A stretch of DNA of 64,000 bases, from positions 948,867 through 1,012,866 of the forward strand of contig RBKR01000026.1 of NCBI GenBank assembly GCA_004835665.1, written 5' to 3'. Below the pieces are notes generated by a model that was not told the origin of the DNA, did not search any database, and saw only the letters and a program-made list of their open reading frames with translations. Positions 11,288 to 21,762 of this stretch are shown here, one piece after another. The translations under genes and the position numbers were made by a program. The DNA comes from Phoma sp. XZ068 (taxonomy: Eukaryota; Ascomycota; Dothideomycetes; Pleosporales; Didymellaceae). Position 1 is the first letter of the stretch, and each line of letters begins with the position of its first letter.

Positions 11288-12653
11288 TTACATTACGGAG
11301 CTGCGTATCGTGCTTATGAATGTCTCAACATCAGCCAGAAGAGCCTGAGGCTGCTCCCAGGCAGCAAAGTGCCCACCCTGGAAGCAAAGTATCTTCGTTA
11401 GCGTTATATTCCACGTGAGTACAATGCAAGGACATACCTTGTTATGAGTCGTATGTTGGACGAGGTTGGGAAATGCCTCGGATGCCCAAGCTCTCGGCAG
11501 CATCAACACCTCACCGATGAAATGAGAATAGCCTAGTGGTTTCTCTTTACTCGTTTCCAGCGCGTTGAAGCTTGAGATTCCCCGATAGGGATATATACTT
11601 TGTGGAAATGATGATGTGAACCAGTAAAGGCTCACGCTACTTAGCAGTTCGTCTATTGACAGTTGCTCATCTGGCCATTCCAGGATCTTCTCCCCGATCC
11701 TGCAGTCGTTAGTCTCGGACAAGAGGGTTTCCAGTGTCCAATTTTGTGCTTACCAAGCAAGTAGAGCTAAAGGGCTGGAGGAAATTGCCAATCCAATTGT
11801 CGAAGGCCGAGTGCCATGTTCGAGAGCGTAGGCGTTGCCTGTGGCCCCCCAAGCTTGCATCCGCTCCAGACATCCAAGGTCCTCAGGCGTCAGCTGATCA
11901 AAACTTCCATCGAAATCTCTCAACGCGAGGAAATTGACTGCACGTCGTCAGTCACAATGCTCCAGGCATGAAATGTTCAGTTGGGTGAGAGGTCCTCATA
12001 CCGTGAGCTGCTTTACATTCTTTCGCCTCTTTGAGCATAATTAGCGACAGCATAGACCCAATATCGCCTCCTTGTGCGACATAGCCTTCGCCGAACCCGA
12101 GGGAAACCATTAGCTGGTTCAAAACTTGCGCAGCAGCGCTCATTGTGAACTCCTTTTGGTGGCCAATTTCCGACGAAAAGCCGTACCCGGGCAACGACGG
12201 GACGATCACATGATATGGTAGAGTCTTCGGTGTGTACTTCTCGTACAATAGAGCCAGCACAGGGAGAAACTCAAGGATCGAGCCGGGCCAGCCATGCATG
12301 AAGATTACAGGCACGGCATCCAGCTTCGCAGAAAAGAGACCAATGAAATGGACATCTAGCGGTCCGTGATCGATGCTCTTTATTTTGATCTTGAAGTTGG
12401 GAAACGAATTGATTCGTGCCTCCTGCTGACGCCAATCAAACGTATGTAGCCACCGGTCCTTCGCATCGATGAGCCAATCGCGTGATATCCCAAACCTTCC
12501 ATCTTTCTGCTCATTGTACCACGTCTTGGGTGCAATTTCGGATAGCTTGAGGAGAGTCTTAAATCTTTCGATGCTGTGTTCGGGGATCGAAATTTGGTAC
12601 GGCTCTGGCTTGCCTGGAGTGGCATGCGGTATGGTGGAGAAGGGAGAAGCCAT
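11288..12653 (-). CDS. epoxide hydrolase (alpha/beta hydrolase fold, EHN domain)
   Basis: Four exons: 12653-12002, 11937-11754, 11699-11438 and 11377-11288. Introns of 64, 54 and 60 nt all have GT..CAG ends and CTGAC/CTAAC branch sites. The sum is 1188 nt, an exact 395-codon protein, the usual size for fungal microsomal-type epoxide hydrolases. It opens an epoxide with water to a diol. The N-terminal about 110 residues match the EHN region. HGWPGS (120-125) is the oxyanion-hole motif, Asp197 in QGGDIGS is the expected nucleophile, a YALEHGTRPSTIGLA block lies in exon 2, and GGHFAAWEQP holds the catalytic His. The Glu in FIGEVLMLPRAW is the likely acidic partner. No broken residue is seen. The substrate is unknown (detoxification or secondary metabolism). 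Confidence 0.92.
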
Positions 12654-13783
12654 TGAGCGACCACAATAGTTGTCGCGGTTTGGTGACGTGAAAAAGAAGT
12701 TCAGCGATATCTGAAAAATAGTGATTGCGAAAAGACTCACGCAAAATTTATCGTAAATACTCGATTCATATCTATATAGACGACGGGGCCCGTGGAGTCC
12801 GAACTTCACTTCTCCGATTTACAGTATCTGGAATGAAATGCCAGTCGGCCCGTTGCCTTTCTGGAACTGGACTGGCCCGGTGTTGCTGCGCGACTGGACG
12901 AAATTGTCAGCATCGCATATTCGTGAGGTTCTGTAAGTAGCCAATGAGGCCGAAGGGGTTGAGGAAAACGCGTTTGGCCTATTCACGGGGTCACTCAGGG
13001 AATGATTTTGTTTGCAAGTCGATACACTGCACATTTGGAGCTAGATCTCCAGTTCGGAGGGATGTGCCAAGCTAACTAAGTTCGGGGTCGAAGTGGGTTC
13101 ATTCTCGGGATGGGTTCATTACCGAAATGGGTTCAAGGCCGACGCATGACCTATTGCTGACCATGACTCGTTGCTAATGTTGGTAGCTGCGTCAATGCTT
13201 GATTGTGAGCAGGCTATGATAAGAGTCTCCAACGAAAGACAACAATGCCTGCGGTGTCATTGGGAAATGGACCAAAGCCAGTAACGAAGCCGGTGTAGTG
13301 AAGACGTCAGAGACGTATAATTAGGTCCGCAACGTCGCCAATTGCTAGATTTTTCCCTTTCTTGCCGCATTTGCGACAGTGAATTGTCACTCAATCTCGT
13401 GCTTTCTTCAGTTAAGCGTCTAACTTTTGTTACGGCAGAGTTGATATGAAGCACTTATGGGTTTTGACCGAGAGCCTCTGTGCAGTATAAAAACATGTGA
13501 AATACATAGCTTATACATCCCAGAGCAAGAAGGGCTATACCCCAGTGCTCTATACGTATAAAAGTTGTTTCATCCAATCTCATACAAGATCAGTGGTCCA
13601 AAACACTTATCGCCTGAATACACATTCCCAAGTCCCTCAATTCTTCCGCACTTATGGAGTCATAAACGTTGACGTTGATTGAGATGGACTGTTGCGGTAT
13701 TCACGCTTGACTCAAGTCCCTTGGCTACAGGCACATGTATGGTGACCGGCATCGTACTGCATTGACGCGAAAACTTTCATAGC
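12654..13783. other. intergenic
   Basis: The promoter side of the epoxide hydrolase plus the 3' side of the regulator gene that ends at 13784. No gene is supported. It contains a 3 x 17-bp tandem repeat at 13094-13144, listed separately. Confidence 0.4.
13094..13144. repeat. 3 x 17-bp imperfect tandem repeat
   Basis: Three consecutive 17-base units all begin TGGGTTCA (at 13094, 13111 and 13128); the last is diverged at its 3' end. They lie about 440 bp upstream of the epoxide hydrolase ATG, so they could be a regulatory array, but this is only positional inference. Confidence 0.6.
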
Positions 13784-15899
13784 CTATTCAATGTAGTCTT
13801 TGTACCTCCGAATAAATTCATGGAGGTCTTTCGCAGAGTCTGAGGGGATGGGATGCATGTAACGACAGCTTTGGTCTCTTGATTGTCCGATCCTGAGGAT
13901 CAGCCTCGCCAGCCACCAGTATTCTCCAGCATGCCTCTCAAAACCTTTGCGTGACTGTAAACTGTCTTCGCCATTTTTGTTCATCATGTCCCATAGATCT
14001 TTCCATCGATCTAGGGCGCGTAGTATGACTTCAAAAGTTGCTGATGCTAGGTAGTTCATCCTCGAGGTCATGACAAGGGACTGTAGCGCTGCTGGGATCA
14101 GCTGCAGGCCCATCAACCATGACAGGCAATACGTACCGCAAACGAGCATCAGCATTTCCGTTTCCGTCAAATGCTCCGCTGCCTGAGCTAGAGGACTTGA
14201 CGTAGATGGGAAGAGCAGACGCGGCACGAGTTCCGACAATGTGCATGTTGGCGGCCCTAGAGGTTGCTCCAGGCCTTCGCGCTCGAACTCTAGCGCTGTC
14301 TCCGCTTCAAACAACTTTCCAGCACATGGGATATCTCCAGTCATTTCAGAGATTGTTACCTGTGGGGCCATGTTGAAGAAGACTGCCAGGGTGCTGTCAG
14401 TCATGAACGTCCACGCCGCGACCCTGCATCTTCGGTTAGCAGGACAGACAGAGAACATCAATCAAATTTTGGTACCTAATTCGAACTTCCTCGGAAATGA
14501 AATTCTCCCAATTTTCTCCGTCGTTATTTGTGATGAAATGCCGGCGCCTGCATGTAAATAGCCCTAATGCCCGCACAGCACCAACCAGAGAGGAAATCCT
14601 TTGAAGTCGCATCCGCCGCCTTGTGATTAGGTCGCTGCTATTGTTCTGTAGAATCAAGAACAATAAGCCTGCTTGGAGGAGTTCAACATTATTATTCAGT
14701 TTATGACCTGCTCCAAGTTGATCGAAGACGTATGCCTCCGAAACATCAAGAAACTGCCGTATCATAATGGAAGCATCGGATGGATTGTATGACATGGATC
14801 CGAAGAGAACAATCGTGAGCAATAGCGGTAGCGAAACCTTTTGAATGTCGAAGGTTGCTCGATGGAGGATGGGAAATTGATCGTGGAAATAATGGAAGAA
14901 CCCCCAAACGAAGTGCCGAATGTTGGCCACTGTGAACGCGGCGCATGCGAGGGCTGCGTCGAATTTTGCCTGTACACCACTGTTGCGCCTCTGCATCGAG
15001 CGTTGCTGGGCAAGTAGCTGAGATACAACCTCTCTTGCACGGATCTCTAAAGCGGACCTTCCCTCTTCATCAGACGCAAGACAACCTCTCAGACGGGGTA
15101 ACGTCTCCTCAATTTCTTCCCCGGGCGGTAAAAGTGGAAAGCAGAATTGCATCAAAGAAAGGTCGTCTGCGCCCAAGTAGAACTGATCGTGTGAGGTACC
15201 GGGGTCTTTCAAGTAGAACAGTGGGGCCTGGGGGTCAACGTTGTCTTCTACAGTGTCGAGATTAATGACTTCGGCGGCAATTGCTGCAGATGGACGGTAA
15301 CCTGAAGGATCTGTAAAGTTCAAAAGAAAATCAATAGAGATACGTGCACCGCCGCCGCCAACACAAGCATCGTGTTCACCAGTTCTTTTATAGGTTGAGC
15401 GTGCATCCACCTCGATGTGAGATTCAGCGTGTGAAGTGCTGAGGCGGAGCCGTTCATAGGTGCATCGTGTGCTACCCAAACGACAGCGCATGCACGGTTC
15501 TTTAGCATCGCACGAAAGCTTGCGTTGTGAACAACTGTCACAAGCTATCCGTTTTCTGCCACGCTTCAAAGTAGGCAGAATGACCTCATGACCTCGAGTA
15601 GAACAATTTTGGAGGTGTCGTCGAGCGAGGTCCCTGTGCTTCCGTCAGCCTCGACCTGGTTCTGATGCAAGGGGCAACGCACCGCCTCGAAAATTGTGCA
15701 TGGCAAAAGGGGCAGGTTAATTCTTGTCTGCCAGAATCTGATTCTCGTAAGCAGTGAGCCCCAACGTCGTGGCTGTTGGATGCAAAGGGCCCTTACGTGT
15801 TGCTTCGTGCCGGCGCAGATGGCTATTGGTTGAGTAGGCCTTGCTGCATGCCGCGCAGCGATACTGGCCTGAAGGAGCTGTTCTGAGTGGAAGAGACAT
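13784..15899 (-). CDS. transcription factor with two C2H2-type fingers plus Zn2Cys6
   Basis: Four exons: 15899-15797, 15737-15683, 15633-14476 and 14423-13784. Introns of 59, 49 and 52 nt have proper ends and branch sites, and the total of 1956 nt is an exact 651-aa frame. Finger 1 is C15-x2-C18-x12-H31-x3-H35. Finger 2 is C43-x2-C46-x12-H59-x3-C63, its last ligand being Cys. Both are rebuilt only by splicing the 55-nt second exon. A basic linker (KRGRKR) leads to a canonical binuclear cluster C84-x2-C87-x6-C94-x5-C100-x2-C103-x6-C110. The remaining about 500 residues are the helical fungal transcription-factor region (YFHDQFPILHRATF, VAAWTFMTDSTL). Such combined C2H2-Zn2Cys6 regulators are a known fungal class. 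It is transcribed away from the broken polymerase eta gene across a 358-bp shared promoter. The target genes are not known. Confidence 0.9.
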
Positions 15900-16257
15900 C
15901 TGTTGTGATTTTGTGCTCGCACATGAACCCACAGGGACTGCGGGTTTTATTCCGCCGAGATCATGGTTTGGGCCCCAGCCTGCTAGCGTCCAATGAAACA
16001 TGAGGGGGCTCCCCAATCAAGGACAAAGAGCTGTGTTCGGGCCGACACCACCTTACACCAGCGCTGGGCGGCTAGATATGTTAAGGCGGAGGCTAGAGAG
16101 TTCAATCTTTTGCACAGAACATTTTCCTGTGATGTTAAGCCCTGCAAAGACTCTTGTGAGCGAGTACGCACCAAATAGCCACATTCGCAACTTGTCGCTA
16201 TCGTCTCACGATGTGCTGACACAAGCATCGACGGACACCCACGTCCAAAGGGACAAG

Positions 16258-17983
16258 ATGGACCGCTCAAGATATAGCTATCGCTACCTGAATCAGCTTG
16301 GGAGGTTCTCTCCCATTTCACCACTTCGGGTAATCGCATTAATCGACTTCGATGCGTTCTACGCACAGTGCGAGACAGTGAGGCTAGGACTGTCGCCCAC
16401 AATACCACTAGCTGTTTAACAGTGGAATGCCATCATCGCACTTAACTATCCCGCTCGCGAGTGTGGGCTCAAGAGAGGCGCGTCGGTAGAAGAAGCAAGG
16501 AGACTTTGTCCAGAGATCGTTCTGCAAGCATGTCGCAACGTGGAGAGAAGGCGAAACAACCTGGGCGTACCGTCCAGACTTCGCGGAGCACGCTCACGTA
16601 GACAAGTCCGCCTTGGACCCGTACTGTCTCCGCTCCCTAAAGGGTTTCGAGTTCATTCGAAGCTTGCTACCGGATGACCCTGTGCAAAGAGTTGAAAAGG
16701 CTAGCATAGACGAGGTCTTCCTCGATCTGTCAGCCCTGGTACACAGAATCCTGATTGAACAATTCCCACAGTTGTCTGAGCAGAGAGTCGATCCTGAAGA
16801 CTCACTTCCTCTACCTGGCTCTTCCTCGCCACTGGATTGGGAGGATGATCACATTGTGGACATTGAGAACACAGATCCCAGGAGGCCTGATTGGGATGAC
16901 ATAGCACTCAACATTGGGGCAAACATTATTCGCCGCATTCGAAGAGCAATCTTTACTCAGTTTAAGTATACATGTTCTGCGGGTATTGCGCGCAATAGGA
17001 CACTGGCCAAACTTGGTGCCGGCTTCAAGAAACTGAACCGACAAACCGTGATAATCAGCAGAGCTGCTAGCGGATTCCTTGCAACCCACAAAATAACCAA
17101 GATACGCGGTTTCGGAGGCAAACTCGGCCTACAAGTCATCAATGCGTTTGGCTCTGACAGTGTAGCTGAAGTGATCCGCGTTCCACGTGGAGAAATGAAA
17201 GCTAAATTGGGCAACGAGCCTGGCAGCTGGGTTCACGATATTCTTCAGGGCAGGGACCTAAGCACTGTGACCTCGCGTGTTACAGTGCAGTCAATGCTCT
17301 CTGCAAAGACATTTGTCCCAAACTTGAATAGCTTTGATCAAGCCCTGAAGTGGCTCCGGATTTTCTCTGCGGATCTGGTGAGCCGTTTGAACGAGCTGCA
17401 TGCGGATTACCCTCGCCAGCCATCCACAGTTGCGCTCCACCACCACATAAGCGGCCGTTCCGGGCCTACCCGGTCGAAGCAAGCCGTCATCCCTTCAGGC
17501 AGTACGATTGACGAGTTGACCTTTTTCACTTGGTCGAAGGACTTGCTTCGTCAGATCTGTAACGAGAGTCCGGCCTGGCCTTGCGCTAGTCTCTCCGTCA
17601 GCATCTCAGGATTCCAGACTCTTGTAACTCATAACCAACGAATTACATCATTCTTCACCAAGAAGAACATCAATGGAAAGCGCGCAAGTCATGCTTGCAC
17701 TAGGGACGTGTATGAATCACGGGACTCAAAGCGGGCTCGACTATGGAGTGACCACAAGATGCCTGAGGAACACACTACCTTGGTATGTGGATCCCAGGCC
17801 GACCGCATAGCTGGGGCTGTCACAGTCCGTTTAGAAGACTTGGAAACCGACCATTCTGCTGGATATTGTTGTCCGCGGTGTAGTAGAAATATTCGCGCCC
17901 CGAGAGTGCTTGAGCATCTAGACTGGCATACCGCACTTAGCCTGCAAGCGTTGGGAGTTGGCAACACGAGCTGGGACTCGTAG
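16258..17983 (+). pseudogene. RAD30: DNA polymerase eta (Y-family), nonsense plus frameshift
   Basis: Polymerase eta copies past UV lesions. The start at 16258 gives the usual N-terminus, then SPLRVIALIDFDAFYAQCE with the first catalytic Asp. A TAA at 16417-16419 follows PLAV exactly where the family has Gln (CAA to TAA, a CpA-to-TpA change). Translation beyond it continues correctly (QWNAIIALNYPAREC, LCPEIV). A surplus base near 16528 then shifts the frame to HVATWREGETTWAYR. From there the sequence is intact to the stop at 17981-17983. It includes SIDEVFLD with the second catalytic pair, CSAGIARNRTLAKLGAGFKK, a degenerate PIP-like QRITSFF, and a C-terminal UBZ3 finger (CPRC, then H and H in EHLDWH). 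Two separate lesions in otherwise conserved sequence suggest a recent pseudogene, or assembly errors. An undamaged copy would be expected elsewhere in the genome. Confidence 0.9.
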
Positions 17984-18191
17984 TACAGGCGCGTCCGAAT
18001 CCTTAGAAGAATGTATAAATATCACCAGATTCCCTTGTTTACGATATTACGTTGAAGATACAGGCCCGCTATTACTGCAATGACCTTGAATATACCGCCC
18101 ACCGGAGACCGCGGAAGACTGTGCACTCTAAAGTGGAACGAACTAAACGTACATTAGTGCAAGCTGCGAATGATGACGCAAACAACATGAA

Positions 18192-18434
18192 TCATGCATT
18201 GTGGTGTGCTAATTGGGAACCCGGGAGGTTCGCCACTCCTGGTTTTTGCAAAGGTGGGCGTCTCTGAAACGATATATCCTGCAGCGAGGTCAGTATGAGC
18301 CCGAGGAAAAACATTCTCGCTTCAGAAACTAGGGAGGGATATTTTGCCCGACGGAACACTAGAAAATTTTGTGTAACATCATCAATCGACACCATGTGAG
18401 TGGAATCATTGAGCGCAAAGAATTTTAAAAGCAT
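18192..18434 (-). pseudogene. possible gene relic
   Basis: About 80 codons are open on the minus strand with natural-looking composition (SIDDVTQNFLVFRRAKYPSL, then EARMFFLGLILTSLQDISFQ). The frame extends upstream past the first ATG to a stop near 18446, and no flanking exon was found. The family is not recognised; it may be the remains of a degraded gene. Confidence 0.22.
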
Positions 18435-19542
18435 GCCCTCTATTCCTTCTGGCCAGCTAGAACGCTCGTGAAAATGGAACCATCAAGGGACATAAGGTGT
18501 CGTTACCTCGAATCCGAGACGTGTGACTCCCAAAAGCGATACATGACTTCATGTGTGAGCACAGGACTTACGTAGGATAAGTGATGTTCGGCTTTTAGCA
18601 GCATCTAGTCAACTACCTTCCAACCACACAGCTCTCACGGGAGTTCGAGCGAAAGACAAGGACAAGCGTCTCGTTTGCGAATTCGCATAGGTGAAAGTCA
18701 AATGCAGGAGGCAGAAACATGTGAGAAGAGCCCTCCGCTGTCAATACAAACACCATATGATTGAACTTCTCCACCGCTTCAATACCACTTCTACACCAAT
18801 TCTACACCGCTTTTCGCCACAGTAGAACAAATCAGGACTCCAGACACAATTGTGTGACAATATTGTTTCTCTCCGAAGTCAGCGGTAGATAACACCGTGG
18901 CTGCTTGACCCATTTGGAGCCAATTTGGAGTGGCAGCAAGTGATAATTAGAGTGGGGTCACATCCCCAAAGATGCAGCCAAGGACCAATATAAACTTAAT
19001 TATGGCAGATTTAATGCGGCACCATTCCACGTACATGCTGATCCACTAGACCCTCTTATTGCAACGGTCTCTACTAGGGGCGATGCGGGGGGGGGGGGGG
19101 TTAAGGCAAGCCGCTTCGTGGGGGTAGTGCCAAGTTAAACTAGACATGACTAATTGTCTCATAACAATTGTGGATCGTGGAAAGGGAGCTACGAGTCCTG
19201 ACATATGCATGATACAAGAGAATGTTGTACTAGCGCGGAGAGAGAATGCTCTAGTGCGATCCGTCCAAGCTCCATGATGCCATGAATCTTTAAAGAAAAA
19301 TTTCTGAGCAGCCGAACATTCGAGAGGCGGTGCGCCTTGCCTCATGATTGATCTAGTCGGGTCATCAAATGTCATCATTCACCAGATGGAGATGAGGCAC
19401 ATTCGGTCTAGTTTCAGAGTAGGCCGGCTCCACAGAAGCACCAGACGAGTTAAGCGGTGACCCTCACGGCTAGTATCTACTGCTGTGATATGGCCGTCGG
19501 TCCGTCATGTGCACAACAGCATGGGTGGAGACCTGTCTCAGC

Positions 19543-19549
19543 TATAAAT
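19543..19549 (+). promoter_or_regulatory. TATA box of the PRISE-type reductase gene
   Basis: TATAAAT lies 83 bp upstream of the ATG at 19632, a usual place for a fungal core promoter. This is positional inference. Confidence 0.45.
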
Positions 19550-19631
19550 TGCGCAAAGTATCTCCTGTCTCCAGCGCATTACCACTCGCAATCCTTCAAT
19601 AAATCAGTCTTTCAGTCAGAGAACCGCAACT

Positions 19632-20978
19632 ATGACTTCCTCTATCAACAACAGCTTCAAAGTTCGCCACTCCGGCGTTCATTACAGTTTGCCTACCTAT
19701 CCCTCTATTCGTGGTCTCACTGCCATCGTTACCGGTGCCACCGGAATCTCTGGATGGAACACGATTCGTAGCTTGCTTGACTCTCCAGATCGCTGGACGA
19801 AGATTTATACCATCTCTAGAAGCCCTCCCGAGAAAGAGTTGTTGGACTTACTATCGCCTGAGCAGCAATCTCGCATCCAGCACTTGGTCATTGACTTTTC
19901 CAGTGAGCCAGAGCAGATAGCTCAGTCGCTAAGTACAATACATGAGCCCAGGACCTATGTTTTCTTCTACGCGTATATTCAGCCAAGGACGGAGCCACAT
20001 GAAAAAGTATGGTCAAATACCGACAAATTGATGAAAGTGAACAAGAAATTATTTGCTTCTTTCCTCGAAGCACTGGAGATCGCGAACATGGTGCCAGAAA
20101 GGATTCTCTTACAGACTGGGGGAAAGAACTACGGTCTGCAAATTGGTAGGACACCCCAACCTTGTGTGGAATCCGACCCCCAGCCACGACATCTGGATCC
20201 CAACTTTTACTACCCTCAAGAGGATAGTCTAGTAGACTACTGCAAACGTCACCCCCAAACCTCATGGAACGTCATTCGCCCTTTTGGTGTGATGGGGTCG
20301 GCTTTAAAGGCGCAGATGAGTGGACTGTACCTCTTCTGTGTCTATTCTGCAGTCCAGGCGCACAAGAAGGAACCGCTTTACTTTCCTGGAGATTGGTCAA
20401 CATGGCAGGGTCCAACTCCACTATCGACTGCTCGCTTGACAGGCTACCTTAGTGAATGGGCTGTACTGAACGATAGCTGCAAAGATCAGGCCTACAACTC
20501 GGTCGATTCAAACGCGATGACATTTGAGCGGCTTTTCGCTGAGCTTGCGCGCTGGTACGGTAACGAGAAAGGAGCTGCAGCTCCACCGGAAGATCCGTCA
20601 GGGTTGATGGCGGCAGAGCTGAAAGGAGGGAAGCAATGCCCTCTTGGGCATGGCCCTCCTCTAGTGACCAGATCCAGCTTCAAGATGCTCGACTGGGCCC
20701 AGAGACAGTGCAACAAAGACGCTTGGAGAGAAATCATGAAAACCTTTGGAGGAGCAATAAAGAGCAACCCTTTTGATGAAGCCGTTGTGAAGGAGAACTT
20801 TCAATTGCTCGATATCTATTTCTCCGTTGTAGTCACTGTGAGTATGGCAAAAGCACGGAGGCAAGGATGGACGGGTTTCGTAGACACGATGGAGGCCGCT
20901 TTCCAATCGGTCAATGAGATGGCTGTTATGGGGTTGCTACCCCCTCCTGTGACCGGCAATGGTCGTCCCACAATCTAA
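19632..20978 (+). CDS. PRISE-type NAD(P)H reductase (extended SDR)
   Basis: An intronless 448-aa gene. The N-terminal Rossmann motif is TGATGISG (34-41). TGGKNY (162-167) supplies the PRISE catalytic Lys165, and NFYYPQED (191-198) supplies the catalytic Tyr. Together they define the progesterone 5-beta-reductase/iridoid-synthase-like family, which reduces enone or enal substrates with NADPH. Fungal members are found among secondary-metabolite and xenobiotic enzymes. The start ATG has A at -3 and a TATA box at -83. It points toward the AtuA-like cluster but is separated from it by an 0.8 kb gap and lacks the CGG-N7-CCG sites seen there, so membership in that cluster is doubtful. The substrate is unknown. 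Confidence 0.9.
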   Translation: MTSSINNSFKVRHSGVHYSLPTYPSIRGLTAIVTGATGISGWNTIRSLLDSPDRWTKIYTISRSPPEKELLDLLSPEQQSRIQHLVIDFSSEPEQIAQSLSTIHEPRTYVFFYAYIQPRTEPHEKVWSNTDKLMKVNKKLFASFLEALEIANMVPERILLQTGGKNYGLQIGRTPQPCVESDPQPRHLDPNFYYPQEDSLVDYCKRHPQTSWNVIRPFGVMGSALKAQMSGLYLFCVYSAVQAHKKEPLYFPGDWSTWQGPTPLSTARLTGYLSEWAVLNDSCKDQAYNSVDSNAMTFERLFAELARWYGNEKGAAAPPEDPSGLMAAELKGGKQCPLGHGPPLVTRSSFKMLDWAQRQCNKDAWREIMKTFGGAIKSNPFDEAVVKENFQLLDIYFSVVVTVSMAKARRQGWTGFVDTMEAAFQSVNEMAVMGLLPPPVTGNGRPTI

Positions 20979-21762
20979 ATGTTCCACGATAGTTTAAGGT
21001 TAGCTTACAACAAGAGAATTAGAAAGCGCTATAGGTTTTCTTAAAGTATCTAGCTGGCTTGAGACAATGTAAACTTTACTAGCCACTATACTCACAAAAC
21101 TATTCTACTATCAAACCTTTTTAGCTCTAGATTAGTTGTTGAACAAGTTTCATATAGAGGTAGTATGACATAAAATAAGTATCATAAGAATGAGTTAGCT
21201 AAACTCTTAGAACATAACTCTTTCCGAGATTTTAATCAAGTTGCATATGTTTACATAAGTTACTGCTCTAGCTCAAAGTTATATCAAGTAGGCAGGCTAT
21301 CATCCTCTTCCGGCTGAGTCAGTTTAGATGATCAAGTAAAATTCGAACTTTCTATCACGCAAGAGCCCGGGCAGTGGCATTCGTGTTCGGTTATCCTATT
21401 TGGCTCTATTCTATTATCGCAGCTGCAGGTTCTATACTGCGTTAAAGTGAATGTAATAAGCTGATAGCGTCTGTTGCGTGGATAATGTTATCTCATACAG
21501 CCAGGGGATTGCAAGTAAACTTCTACAAATTTCAAGTCTCTAAAACCACAGAACAGATTTTAGTCGTACCTAAATATTGCGTTGTCATAGCTCTATGCCC
21601 TGGGACATATTAATTTCCGCACAGTCCTCAATTCAGGCTGCATAGCCGTGACAGTTATGTCAACCCAGCGGGCGAGGCCACAAGCATCCTTCAAAATGCA
21701 AAGCAAACGTAGTATCGCGGACATTATTCTATTTCTTATAGTACAGCCACGGAAATGTGTAT
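20979..21762. other. intergenic, AT-richer
   Basis: The gap between two converging genes. It is locally AT-rich (about 21,000-21,300) with no open frame and no identified repeat family. Confidence 0.4.

Larger units (their letters stand above)
17984..19631. other. intergenic with a 14-base G run
   Basis: No complete gene. It contains a possible relic frame at 18192-18434 (minus) and a G14 homopolymer at 19087-19100. The right end is the promoter of the reductase gene starting at 19632. Confidence 0.4.
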
